Shown here: positions 20,935 through 29,758 of the stretch, one piece after another | How the letters are laid out: each line of letters begins with the position of its first letter | Numbering within the stretch: the first letter of the stretch is position 1 | IMG/VR virus record: IMGVR_UViG_3300030328_000112 | Location: 1 to 35,125 of that record | Strand: one strand, 5' to 3' | Source of the DNA: a virus | DNA length: 35,125 nt | Translations under genes and position numbers: made by a program | Notes under the pieces: model-generated | Seen by the model: the letters and a program-made list of their open reading frames with translations, nothing else | Database searches by the model: none | What the model was told of the DNA's origin: nothing

Positions 20935-23102
20935 TATTGCATTGACCATCCAGTATTTTCATCATAACCCCAACCTTGTGATCTTAAAGTCATTAAAAGA
21001 TAAGGTAATTGTTTGTTTATTTGGTTTCTAATTACTTGTTCACTTAATCCTCTAGTGCTGTCTATACTAGACGCTAATCTTGTATATATTTCATCACCAG
21101 CTAATTCCATTACTAAATTAAATTCAGGTATTAAATCTGCATCATCTCCAACCAAATTAATTTCAGGATTACCAGTTAATAATCCTTGATCTGTAAAAAA
21201 TAAACCATACCACGGACCATCTTCTTCTCTATCTTTAAAATAATCAGCCATCATACCAGTAAGGTCTATATCATTATCGTTAATAAAATTTCGTATATCT
21301 GTTATTCTTTCATCTAATTTTGTTTGATTTGGTAAATATTTTGCTGTCCATTGTTCTACAATAAATTTTTCATAATCAGCTATATCGATAGTATCATTTA
21401 TTTCTCTTTCATTTAAATTTAATCTATCAGGATTTGTTTTATCTACTCTTAGAAATTCTTGGTGTAAATCTACTAATGCTTCAAATGCTTTATTAGCTTT
21501 TTCATCATCTCCTAATGGAATAGGGAATCTACCATTATTTAAATATAAATTATTTGCAAATGCAGCCATATTTCTTAATCTAAGTCTATCATCTGCTAAT
21601 TCAAAATTAAAAGTGTCATAAGTATCAAAATACTCTAATAACATACTAGGTGCAGAGCCATATTTATCTGTTATCTTTACTAAGGCATTAGTTAAAAAAT
21701 TATTATTAGAAATAGGTTGGTTAGTTATAACAGTATCAAGATCCATAGATAGAAAATCCTGATATGTTGCTTCTGGATTTAATATACTAAAGACACTATA
21801 CATATTACTCATCATTACTCTATCTGTAAATTCCTCTAAAGTAATTTCTACACCTTTGTCTTGTAACCATTTTGTATTCGTTTGAAGTGTTTTTATTATG
21901 TCGCCTTGCGTGAAATCCTTGTTTATTATAAAATCATAATTGCCAGTTTCTTTACTTACTTTATATGTTCCAATACTTTTGGACACTGAATCAATTTGTA
22001 ATTGAAGTAAATTTTCATTTTGTAAGTTTGTTAATTGACTTTCATTAAAACCTTGGGATATTCCATATGCTCGTAACTCGCTAGAATCCCAAGTTGATCC
22101 ATTTTTTATGGAGGCTATTATATTTTTTACTTCTTCTTGTTTTCCTACTTCTAATATTGTATTTTGTTTTAATACATTTTTTTCGTTTTTTTGATTCCAA
22201 TCAGTAGTAAATTTTTGTACTTGCTCTAAAATAACCATTCTATCGTTTCTGTCAGTGTCTTTTAAAACACTTGCATCTTCTTCATCATGTGTTGGATTGT
22301 CTAAATAATTTTCTCCCCATTTGGCATGTTTATCATTAACTTTAGATACTTCTGTAATATAATCTTCTGGATATTCCCCATTAGCTTGAATCATATTAGA
22401 ATCATCTACTTGTGCTTGTATTAACTCTTTGTTTGCTATGCTAATTAATCTTGTTGTTTCAGCTTGTATCATTACAGTTTTTGCAAATACATCTGGCGTT
22501 CCAAATTTATCAGCTAACAAAGCCTGTATACTAGAATCTACAGAATCATAAAAAGTTTCATAATCACTTATTTCATCTGCCATTTGAGGTTTCAAACTTT
22601 GCGTAAAATAATCTTGCATTTCAAATGAGTTTTTATTCATAATACCTTCATTCATATCAGCAAGAAAATTTGAGTGTTGTTTTTGCCAATTTGAAAATTC
22701 TAATATTTCTTTTTGAGCTTTAGCTTCTTTCCAAATATTATCCCCATATTCAAATGCTATATTACCTGTGTATTCTTTTGCATATTCTTTAAACCTAGTA
22801 GGTGCTGCAGTAATAAGAGTATTTCTATAAGTATCAGCTTCTTTTGTGAAAGCATCAGGATCATCATAATGTTTTCTTGCAAGTTCTAATAAATGATTTC
22901 TGCTTTTAAGTTTAAAATCTGTTTTCCAAGATAATTCTTCTTTTTTAGCTTCTCTTTCTGCAAAGACATCTAAAACAGCTGATGCATTTTTTGCAGCTAA
23001 CCCTATTGGATTTTCACCACTATAAGTATCAACAACTCCCATTCTACTTTGTATAGAACTAACTGTTGCTTGTTTTTGTTTTTCGCCTGATGTTAATGCC
23101 AT
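20934..23102 (-). CDS. Internal virion protein, gp15-like
   Basis: A 722-residue, acidic, mostly helical protein without membrane segments or catalytic motifs. Its position between the small gp14-like and larger internal proteins, its size and its composition match T7 gp15, which forms the middle of the ejection channel. The N-terminal 200 residues are rich in charged helices. It overlaps the next gene by one base or by 16, depending on that gene's start. Confidence 0.65.
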   Translation of the reverse strand: MALTSGEKQKQATVSSIQSRMGVVDTYSGENPIGLAAKNASAVLDVFAEREAKKEELSWKTDFKLKSRNHLLELARKHYDDPDAFTKEADTYRNTLITAAPTRFKEYAKEYTGNIAFEYGDNIWKEAKAQKEILEFSNWQKQHSNFLADMNEGIMNKNSFEMQDYFTQSLKPQMADEISDYETFYDSVDSSIQALLADKFGTPDVFAKTVMIQAETTRLISIANKELIQAQVDDSNMIQANGEYPEDYITEVSKVNDKHAKWGENYLDNPTHDEEDASVLKDTDRNDRMVILEQVQKFTTDWNQKNEKNVLKQNTILEVGKQEEVKNIIASIKNGSTWDSSELRAYGISQGFNESQLTNLQNENLLQLQIDSVSKSIGTYKVSKETGNYDFIINKDFTQGDIIKTLQTNTKWLQDKGVEITLEEFTDRVMMSNMYSVFSILNPEATYQDFLSMDLDTVITNQPISNNNFLTNALVKITDKYGSAPSMLLEYFDTYDTFNFELADDRLRLRNMAAFANNLYLNNGRFPIPLGDDEKANKAFEALVDLHQEFLRVDKTNPDRLNLNEREINDTIDIADYEKFIVEQWTAKYLPNQTKLDERITDIRNFINDNDIDLTGMMADYFKDREEDGPWYGLFFTDQGLLTGNPEINLVGDDADLIPEFNLVMELAGDEIYTRLASSIDSTRGLSEQVIRNQINKQLPYLLMTLRSQGWGYDENTGWSMQ

Positions 23103-23551
23103 TAACTATACCACTTATAATTTCCGTAACCATTTACTAATTGTGCAACTGCTGAAGTATAGCCACCAAATGTAACTGCCTGAGTTCTAGCTTCATTTTC
23201 AAAAACTTGTTGTCTAAATTTTACATCAACAGATTTTCCCATTAATCTAATATCTGATATATCTTTATTTCTATTTTCAATAACTTGTTTATTCATATTT
23301 AAAAAAGACATACTATCATCTGCATACCCAGCTATAGATTGGTAAGCTAAGTTATTAGCTATTTCTTTTTTAGCATATTGAGTTCTAGCATTTTCTTCTT
23401 GTAAGGCTGCTAATTTAGCCATTTGTGATTCTGTTTCTATTCTATAATTTTCTCTATTAAGAGCAGCTTGTTGCGATCTCATAGATGATAATGTTCCTAC
23501 AGCTGATATCCCAGATGATATTAACATTAATGTTGCTGCATTAGCACTCAT
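23102..23551 (-). CDS. Internal virion protein, gp14-like
   Basis: A 149-residue protein. The N-terminus has a hydrophobic segment ('ATLMLISSGISAVGTLSSM', about 5-23) followed by a Gln/Ala/Glu-rich helix with heptad repeats and a Gly/Tyr-rich C-terminus ('GYGNYKWYS'). This is the layout of podovirus gp14 internal proteins, which insert in the outer membrane during ejection. It overlaps tail tube B by 4 bases upstream and abuts the gp15-like gene. Confidence 0.75.
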   Translation of the reverse strand: MSANAATLMLISSGISAVGTLSSMRSQQAALNRENYRIETESQMAKLAALQEENARTQYAKKEIANNLAYQSIAGYADDSMSFLNMNKQVIENRNKDISDIRLMGKSVDVKFRQQVFENEARTQAVTFGGYTSAVAQLVNGYGNYKWYS

Positions 23552-25761
23552 GCGAATTGTATCTCCATTGCCAATCCTAATACCTTTAGAGGTAGAGGAC
23601 TATCTTGTGATATTGTTATTGTTGGTGATTTACTATATCCCAGAAAAGTAAATTCTTTTTTACCACCTACTGATGCTAAATCTGTACCAATATTAAAATC
23701 TGCTTGTTGAATTATTAATTCTTTAGATGTTAAGTCAGCAGCTTTCATTGTTACGTCTAACCCCCCTGAAATATCTATTATAGCTTTATTAATCCTTCTT
23801 GGCTGTCCTGTCAATGGTCCAGTATCAATTTCTTTATCAATAGGCATTGTTTCTAATATAGGCGTAAAGTTATATCCTACTCTAACGCCTGTAGGTTGTG
23901 GAGCATTAGCCAAAGTAATTCTATTATTAGCATCAATAGTATATGATCCCAACGCACCATTTCCATAAACTGCTTCTACAACATTTGTGGCTTCGTAAAT
24001 AGCATTAACAGTATGTACAAATCCTTTTACTATTGTAATTACAGCATTATCTGAAGGAGTTGCCGCTAATGATTTATCTAATTGTAAACTATATTCATTT
24101 GTTGCTGTATTAGTTACTGCTTGAATAGTGTATTCTGTAGCATTCCCAGCAATAGTAAATGTTTCTTGAATAGCTGGTGCAGTAGTAATCCCATCCATTA
24201 ATAATGTTGTTCCTGATTGGCTACCACCTTTTACAGCTGGTGATCCTTTTTGATATACTGTAGTAGTTGTACTACAATCTACAGTTATTGAATCATCATT
24301 ACTAAACTTTTCTAATAAATATTTAGTACCTGAAGGTAATATTCTTTTAGAAACAACAAATAAAAATTCATTAACAGAAGTTATACTATAAAACTTATCA
24401 TTTGTTTTAGTACTCCATATAGTCCAACCAGCTATTTTTTCATCTCTAATACTATGAAAAACTCCTATTTGCCCATCTAATGTAGTACCACTATTAAGGA
24501 AATAAGCAAATTGCTCTGGTCTTTCTTCATTACCAGTCATCATTGTAATATCTTTAGGATTGTCAATAACTTGAGAAGATAATACAGAAATACTATTAGA
24601 TTTATATGCTTGTTCTAAATCTGAAAAAACATACTCACGAATTGACTTGCCATTTTTAGATGTAAAAATAGTAGCACCATCAAAAGGAGTTGGTTTTGCT
24701 CTATTACATCCATAAGGTGTTTGTCTTAAAAAAGATATACTTGCTGGTGTAATAGCACTGTCTGTACTTTGTGGAATATAATATTCTCCAGAATCTGTAA
24801 AGATTTGTAAGTTTCTACCTGATATTAAATGCCTAATTTCATTTACAGTATCAGCAGTTATATTAACATTAATTGCTTCATTGGCTAATCCTGTACCTAA
24901 ATCAAAACTAAAGTATGCTCCTATCTCTGATGCTATAACAGAAGAAGGTGCATCTTTTATACCAGCAAACCAAATTCTATTATCATGGAAAGTAACTGCT
25001 TGAGGATAACCTCTAACAGCAGATATTAATTGTTCTTCCCAATCTGTTTCAGCAGTCGTTGCAGCTAATGTTTCTAAAATTGTTACAGCAACTTGAGTTC
25101 CACTTGTATACCCAGTTATTTTACATTGTTTACCACCAATCCGAATATATGTTCCATTATGGTCTGAGGTAAATACACTTGAACTTGCAGTAACAGTTAC
25201 TCCTGTACCACTTGTTGCTGCTGGTGTTAAAGTAATAGTAGGTTCTTCATATTTATAAAATGGTTGTAATGTTTTATTAATACCACCTACTGTAACACTG
25301 TCGTCTTCTTCAAAGGCATATAAACTTGCTGAAAATGTAGAAGCAGCAGTTCTTTTAATTTGTACAATGGGATTGTTTCTATGACAGATAAATACTGTAT
25401 CAGCAAATTGAGCATAACTTAATTCAAAGAGTTGTGCTGTAGTCCAATTACAATTACTTGTAATGTTAGATGCTATTGCAGTACCACTAGAATTGTAAAC
25501 ATCTAGTCTATTATTAGATAAAGCAAAAATTGCTACTTCGTCTTCTGCAAAAATAAAAGGAATAATTCTAGCTTCTGCTGGTAGTTCTGCTGTAAATTGT
25601 GTGGCTGGTCTACGCATGACACCACCTTCATCTAAAAGATACCAGTTCTTACATTGCCTAGCACCTTCAAAATATGCTTTAGCATCTGTTCTTGCGTTAA
25701 GTAAAGGGTTAAGCTCTCCAGCTGAAAAGTTGGTAAATACTTGTCTGACTTTTCTGGGCAT
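23548..25761 (-). CDS. Tail tubular protein B (nozzle), gp12-like
   Basis: A 737-residue protein with the N-terminal signature of podovirus tail tube B ('FTNFSAGELNPLLNARTDAKAYFEGARQCKNWYLLDEGGVMRRPATQF', read in parts: start about 9, arginine pair about 50). It then continues as a long beta-rich body, with fibre/nozzle-like segments such as 'NRIWFAG' near 263. It forms the tail nozzle below the tail tube A ring. Its ATG overlaps the tail tube A stop (TAATG). Confidence 0.85.
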   Translation of the reverse strand: MPRKVRQVFTNFSAGELNPLLNARTDAKAYFEGARQCKNWYLLDEGGVMRRPATQFTAELPAEARIIPFIFAEDEVAIFALSNNRLDVYNSSGTAIASNITSNCNWTTAQLFELSYAQFADTVFICHRNNPIVQIKRTAASTFSASLYAFEEDDSVTVGGINKTLQPFYKYEEPTITLTPAATSGTGVTVTASSSVFTSDHNGTYIRIGGKQCKITGYTSGTQVAVTILETLAATTAETDWEEQLISAVRGYPQAVTFHDNRIWFAGIKDAPSSVIASEIGAYFSFDLGTGLANEAINVNITADTVNEIRHLISGRNLQIFTDSGEYYIPQSTDSAITPASISFLRQTPYGCNRAKPTPFDGATIFTSKNGKSIREYVFSDLEQAYKSNSISVLSSQVIDNPKDITMMTGNEERPEQFAYFLNSGTTLDGQIGVFHSIRDEKIAGWTIWSTKTNDKFYSITSVNEFLFVVSKRILPSGTKYLLEKFSNDDSITVDCSTTTTVYQKGSPAVKGGSQSGTTLLMDGITTAPAIQETFTIAGNATEYTIQAVTNTATNEYSLQLDKSLAATPSDNAVITIVKGFVHTVNAIYEATNVVEAVYGNGALGSYTIDANNRITLANAPQPTGVRVGYNFTPILETMPIDKEIDTGPLTGQPRRINKAIIDISGGLDVTMKAADLTSKELIIQQADFNIGTDLASVGGKKEFTFLGYSKSPTITISQDSPLPLKVLGLAMEIQFA

Positions 25762-26369
25762 TAATAATCAACAAGCCCACTTCGACTACTCCTTCTCTCA
25801 GCTATAAATCTTGTAGTATTTAACTTCTTAGTAGTTGTTTCTTGAGAAGCAATATTTCTAGCTTTGATTAACTGTCTTTCTGCTTTAGTTTCATAAGAAT
25901 TAATTAAGTCTGCATCTCTACCTAAAGAACCACCATAAGCACTAGCTAGTTTATATATTAAAGCTAATCTAAAATATGTTGGGAATAAAGATTCATCCTG
26001 TCTAAATACATAATCCATATATACTTTACTACTAGAACCATATCCATTTAGATAAATTTTATCTTCATATCTAGCATAAGGAATAGGATTGTCATTATTA
26101 GTTACAGTCATAATTGTAATAACTGCTGGATCACTAGGCATTTGATATGCGTATTCATATCTAGTTGTTGGAGCATCAGCCAATAAAGATAATTGTTTTT
26201 GACCCATAGCAAATCTCCAATGTGATTCTGCTAAAGTAGATTCTACTACTTCTTCATAAATAGTATTTGTAATTAAGGCTTCTGTAGAGTTATCAGTAAA
26301 AGAAGATATAGGATTAGCTCCTACTAATACTAAAGCTCTTGAGGCAATATCTACTTTAGTTACTGCCAA
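25761..26369 (-). CDS. Tail tubular protein A (adaptor), gp11-like
   Basis: A 202-residue protein beginning 'VDIASRALVLVGANPISSF' with a helical body including 'ALIYKLASAYGGSLGRDADL', the recognisable pattern of T7 gp11-type adaptor proteins, which join portal to nozzle. The start is TTG (26367-26369): an in-frame TAG lies just upstream and the next ATG is not until residue 55, so no better start exists. AGG lies about 8 bases upstream of the TTG. Confidence 0.85.
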   Translation of the reverse strand: MAVTKVDIASRALVLVGANPISSFTDNSTEALITNTIYEEVVESTLAESHWRFAMGQKQLSLLADAPTTRYEYAYQMPSDPAVITIMTVTNNDNPIPYARYEDKIYLNGYGSSSKVYMDYVFRQDESLFPTYFRLALIYKLASAYGGSLGRDADLINSYETKAERQLIKARNIASQETTTKKLNTTRFIAERRSSRSGLVDY

Positions 26370-26371
26370 TA

Positions 26372-27256
26372 TTAAAACCTAGGACTTGAAATTAACATAT
26401 TTTTATTACCTCTTTCGTTTAATCCTTGAGGCATAACTATATTTAAATTTTTTCCTTGTATTGTTGTTATTCCATGTTTAAGATTTAAATATGCAGCTAT
26501 TTGTGAAAATTGTCTTTGTTGTTTTCTAGGATCTTCACTTAAAAGAATAGAATCTAATATTGCAATACCTCTTCTAACTTCATCTAAATCTTTACCACTA
26601 ATTTGTTTTGTACTAGCAAAAAGATTATTATTATCATCTTTAAACCTAGTTACATAACTACCATTAGAATCTTTTTTTATTTCTACCGCTGCTTCTTTAG
26701 GTGTAGAAGATTTTAGCATAGATGCAGCTAACGCACCAGTTGCAGCTAATCCTAAAGCACCACCAACACCAGCACCTATTTTAGCACCTTTTATTGGATC
26801 TTTTGCACTTACAAAGCCTGTAGTTGCTCCTAAAACAGCACCACCAAGAGTAGGTGCGGCTGCCATTCCACCAGCTAATCCTAAAGCACCACCAGTTGCG
26901 GCAGCAGTTCCTCTTGCTACTCTTTTTGCAGTATCTCTAACTTTTGGTCCAGCTTTTCTACGAGCTTTAACAGATGCAGCTCTAGCAGTTTCTTTAGCTT
27001 TATCTACTGCTGGTTTTGCTTTTTCTTTTACTTTAGCAACTGCATCTTTAGTTTTATCTACTGCTTTTTTAACAGCTGGTTTTGCTTTAGCAACTGCACC
27101 AGTTACTGCAGCAGATCCAGTAACTTTTTTTGTGTTTACTTTTACTGCTTCTTTTAATTTGTTTGTTTGTTTTGTAGTTACATTAATCGCTTTTTTAAGA
27201 CTTTTATTTTTAAGTAATTTTTTCGCTAATGCTTTTGCTGCTATACCTATTGCCAT
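26372..27256 (-). CDS. Histone-H1-like Ala/Lys-rich virion-region protein
   Basis: A 294-residue protein in three parts. Residues 1-120 are basic, with tandem Lys/Ala/Pro-rich units of the type 'KAKPAVKKAVDKTKDAV', resembling histone H1 tails or bacterial H1-like proteins. Residues about 120-190 are rich in Gly and Ala with two or three hydrophobic stretches, like the Gly-zipper segments of membrane-penetrating phage proteins. Residues 195-294 are a soluble domain ending in a Met/Asn-rich tail. It lies between capsid and tail-tube genes. It could condense DNA inside the head or insert in the envelope at infection. No family confidently recognised. Confidence 0.6.
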   Translation of the reverse strand: MAIGIAAKALAKKLLKNKSLKKAINVTTKQTNKLKEAVKVNTKKVTGSAAVTGAVAKAKPAVKKAVDKTKDAVAKVKEKAKPAVDKAKETARAASVKARRKAGPKVRDTAKRVARGTAAATGGALGLAGGMAAAPTLGGAVLGATTGFVSAKDPIKGAKIGAGVGGALGLAATGALAASMLKSSTPKEAAVEIKKDSNGSYVTRFKDDNNNLFASTKQISGKDLDEVRRGIAILDSILLSEDPRKQQRQFSQIAAYLNLKHGITTIQGKNLNIVMPQGLNERGNKNMLISSPRF

Positions 27257-27272
27257 TTTTTACCTTTCATTG

Positions 27273-27294
27273 TGTGGGGGATTACTCCCCCACA
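27273..27294 (-). terminator. GC-rich hairpin after the capsid-decoration genes
   Basis: TGTGGGGG (27273-27280) and CCCCCACA (27287-27294) make a perfect 8-bp stem around a 6-base loop, between the 83-residue gene and the H1-like gene. No T run follows on the minus strand. T7-like phages often place a partial terminator or processing site just after the capsid genes to lower downstream expression, and this could serve that purpose. Confidence 0.5.
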
Positions 27295-27304
27295 TCTAAA
27301 TAAA

Positions 27305-27556
27305 TTATGCTAGTAATACTGTATTTAGGTTAGATCCACCATCGTTTACAGATACAATTAATATATCTACAACAGCGTTTGATCCACCACTATTTACAAT
27401 AATAATATCTCCAGCAGTTAATTCTTTGTAAGACAAGATAAAATAATCATCGTTGTCAATATCCCCAATAGCATCGCCATCGGTGTAATACCACATTGAA
27501 TTGGAATCACCCATCTGGGAGATTTTTTTTACGGGGTTTGCTAATGCGTAAGCCAT
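27305..27556 (-). CDS. Small head-associated protein (possible decoration protein)
   Basis: An 83-residue acidic protein with beta-strand pattern and several Gly/Ser turns ('DGDAIGDIDNDDYFIL', 'IIIVNSGGSNAVVDILIV'). It sits 15 bases after the major capsid gene and before a hairpin, so it is probably made in large amounts with the capsid. A decoration or cement role is inferred from that position. AAGGAG precedes the start. Confidence 0.55.
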   Translation of the reverse strand: MAYALANPVKKISQMGDSNSMWYYTDGDAIGDIDNDDYFILSYKELTAGDIIIVNSGGSNAVVDILIVSVNDGGSNLNTVLLA

Positions 27557-27571
27557 ATTTTTATCTCCTTA

Positions 27572-28417
27572 TTATTCTGCACACTTCTGTACACGAATAC
27601 CATTAGTATCAATTAGGATTGAACCCATTGATAGGTATGATGTTAATAGATGAGCTACTTTCTCAGGAATGTAGTTTACTTCAGTTCTAACTTCAGAACC
27701 CACACCAAGACCCATTGATGACTTATGCCATGCAATAGTATGTCTGTCTGTAGAGCCAGAAGTATCAAGACCTGAATGAACAAATGTTAAGAAACCTAAA
27801 AATCTCTTAGCAGTATAATTCATTCCAGCAAAAGGTAATTGGCTAGGACCAATGTAGTCTAGGTTTGACCAGTTATCTTCTGCAAGCAAATCTCCCCATT
27901 GAGTTGGACCAATAGCCCAATATCTCTGGTCATCATCAGGAACATCGTTGTTCCCAAATAGAGCTTGCATATCTTTGAACTTTGCAACATTCATATCAGT
28001 TGCTACAGATGCACCATTTGCACCAGCATTGTTTGCTACTGTAGTAGCAGAAGACATTGCTGTTGTAATGATACTGTCAGTCTTACGACCAAGAGCATAT
28101 GCTGCGTTATTCGCAATAACTGCTCTTTCGTCTATGTTGGTTTTTAGCTCGTCTAATTTATCCACATAGTCTGATGCATAGTAATCAGCAAGTGTTGCTG
28201 TTACGTTTGTGTGTGAAATATTCATCGCTACAACCTCAGCGTGTCTTGCTTTAGTTGTTGCTTCTCCTGTTCCTACTTTTTGGAACTTAACGGATTCACC
28301 TGATACACCATTAACTGTACGGATTAAATTTTTGAGCTTACTTCCCATTCTTTGGTATGCCATATGTACTTCAGCTTCAAACTGAGTAATAAAAGCATTA
28401 CTTATAGATGCACTCAT
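27572..28417 (-). CDS. Major capsid protein
   Basis: A 281-residue protein with composition and order of podovirus/cyano-pelagiphage capsid proteins: N-terminal 'FITQFEAEVHMAYQRMGSKL', a hydrophilic loop with 'TKARHAEVVAMNISH', a helix near 'DNDVPDDDQRYWAIGPTQW' and a C-terminal beta part. Expected HK97-like fold. A strong AAGGAG ribosome site and less biased codon use (more C and G at third positions than neighbouring genes) fit very high expression. Its upstream region holds a long inverted repeat. Confidence 0.85.
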   Translation of the reverse strand: MSASISNAFITQFEAEVHMAYQRMGSKLKNLIRTVNGVSGESVKFQKVGTGEATTKARHAEVVAMNISHTNVTATLADYYASDYVDKLDELKTNIDERAVIANNAAYALGRKTDSIITTAMSSATTVANNAGANGASVATDMNVAKFKDMQALFGNNDVPDDDQRYWAIGPTQWGDLLAEDNWSNLDYIGPSQLPFAGMNYTAKRFLGFLTFVHSGLDTSGSTDRHTIAWHKSSMGLGVGSEVRTEVNYIPEKVAHLLTSYLSMGSILIDTNGIRVQKCAE

Positions 28418-28550
28418 TTTAACTCCTTTTAAGTTATTTGTTTATGTAAAAAGATTATCTCGTTTGGAAGCAATCGTTATCCTTTTCAGGGCGATCCTAA
28501 TGCCATCTGAGGTCTTATTAAGTTATCAGTTACATAGATAACTTAATAAT
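28418..28550 (-). promoter_or_regulatory. Inverted repeat and leader upstream of the capsid gene
   Basis: A perfect 13-bp AT-rich inverted repeat (28515-28527 with 28537-28549, 9-base loop) stands directly after the stop of the overlapping 3' gene. About 95 bases of leader then run to the capsid ATG, with AAGGAG at the end. The hairpin may end or process the upstream transcript so that capsid mRNA has its own 5' end. No strong -35/-10 pair is evident in the leader. Confidence 0.55.
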
Positions 28551-28862
28551 TCAACGCACAAATTTAAATGATTTAATATTTTCTGTAGGAATTACAGTAA
28601 GATCACCAACATCAGTATCATTATATGACATATAAACTATTGTTGATTCTTTATTTTTTTCTAATAAATAACCTTCAGTAGTATTTATTGCTGGTTTATA
28701 TAGTTTTGCTTCACTAGGAGAAAGCCATTCAGAATGGCTGATAGCATCTCTCCATAGTATTTTAACTTTCTTACGCTTTTTTTTGCGAATATTTTTCGTA
28801 AAGGTTAGTAACTTTTTTGATATATGCTGGATCTTTTGCTCCATCTTTCCAATACCTTTCAT
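28551..28862 (-). CDS. Conserved-looking small virion-region protein overlapping the scaffold gene (start uncertain)
   Basis: The frame encodes up to 103 residues. The part that looks like a real domain starts at about residue 30 ('KKVKILWRDAISHSEWLSPSEAK') and ends with 'IPTENIKSFKF', resembling small phage proteins of one beta-rich domain. The only ATGs (28862, 28844) lie well inside the scaffold gene, an overlap of up to 92 bases, with poor ribosome sites. The scaffold gene ends in a run of eight A residues, and skipping one base there joins the two frames. So this may be an independent gene or a frameshift extension of the scaffold. Confidence 0.5.
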   Translation of the reverse strand: MKGIGKMEQKIQHISKKLLTFTKNIRKKKRKKVKILWRDAISHSEWLSPSEAKLYKPAINTTEGYLLEKNKESTIVYMSYNDTDVGDLTVIPTENIKSFKFVR

Positions 28863-29520
28863 CAGCCATCATTGATCTTAAGTCTAAAGGATCAAGAGAT
28901 ACATCTACTTTAGTTTCTGTACTAGGAATAGGAGCATCTTTGTTAAGGCTCATTATTTCTTCTATTGCTTTAACCCCATCAGCAGTACTGGCTATATTAG
29001 CCATAGCTGCATAACTTGATTCAGTTAAATTTTTTTTTGCCCATAAATCAGCAGATTCAATTCTTTGTGTAGCATTCTCGCCTAATAAATTTATTTGTGT
29101 TTCTTTATCAGGTAACCCAGAAATTTCATTATTAACAAAAGCCTCAATGCCTTTATTAAAATCATCGTTACTTAATCCTTTTGATCTAGCAGTTTCTTCC
29201 CACCATTTCAATAAAGGTTGTTCTGGATCTACATCTACTTGAACACCATCAGGTAGTTCGGGTATTTTTATTTCGTATGATTCAGGTGCTTGACCTTTAA
29301 TGTCTGCTAATACTTCTTCTCTAATAGTACCAGCCAGTTCATCTGTTCTTTGACCTAATTTTTTTTCTAATGCTTTATAAGAAGCACCCATTTCTTCTAC
29401 ATTGATTTCACTTAATTCACTGTTCCAAAATTTTTCAGGAACATAAGAAGGAATATCAGAAGTACTTTCTTCTGTTGTATTTTCTTCTGTCGTATTTTCA
29501 TTTACTTGATCTTCACTCAT
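28771..29520 (-). CDS. Capsid scaffolding protein
   Basis: A 249-residue, very acidic, Glu/Thr/Ser-rich helical protein immediately before the major capsid gene, as expected of a podovirus scaffold. The N-terminus is a low-complexity Glu/Asn/Thr stretch, and the C-terminal helix 'KKVTNLYEKYSQKKA' is basic, matching the capsid-binding end of known scaffolds. I chose ATG 29520, with GAGG 8 bases upstream, over GTG 29529. Eight A residues lie just before the stop. No protease is seen nearby, so scaffold is probably released whole. Confidence 0.8.
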   Translation of the reverse strand: MSEDQVNENTTEENTTEESTSDIPSYVPEKFWNSELSEINVEEMGASYKALEKKLGQRTDELAGTIREEVLADIKGQAPESYEIKIPELPDGVQVDVDPEQPLLKWWEETARSKGLSNDDFNKGIEAFVNNEISGLPDKETQINLLGENATQRIESADLWAKKNLTESSYAAMANIASTADGVKAIEEIMSLNKDAPIPSTETKVDVSLDPLDLRSMMADERYWKDGAKDPAYIKKVTNLYEKYSQKKA

Positions 29521-29758
29521 TGTTTGCACCTCGTTTTATTTTATTTTTAATAATGTGTAATAAATATCTCTGTCCTTCCAAATGCCATAATGTTGAATCA
29601 GTGGCTTGTGGAGTACATATACTATTTATAGTTATAGATTCTAAATACTCAATTACTTTTTTACCATTAACTTGATTAAAGACTGAAGTAAATATCTGAT
29701 CTATTTCTGTAGATTCAGGTTTATTGGATTTCTTGTTCTGTAGGTCTTTCCAACTCAT
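29513..29758 (-). CDS. Bbp19-like small phage protein
   Basis: An 81-residue protein from the ATG at 29756-29758, overlapping the end of the portal gene; an upstream ATG at 29806 would add 16 Asn/Cys-rich residues from inside the portal gene and is less likely. The pattern 'FTSVFNQVNGKKVIEYLE ... WHLEGQRYLLHIIKN' matches the Bbp19-type phage domain found beside portal genes, of unknown role. It overlaps the scaffold start by 8 bases. Confidence 0.65.
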   Translation of the reverse strand: MSWKDLQNKKSNKPESTEIDQIFTSVFNQVNGKKVIEYLESITINSICTPQATDSTLWHLEGQRYLLHIIKNKIKRGANNE

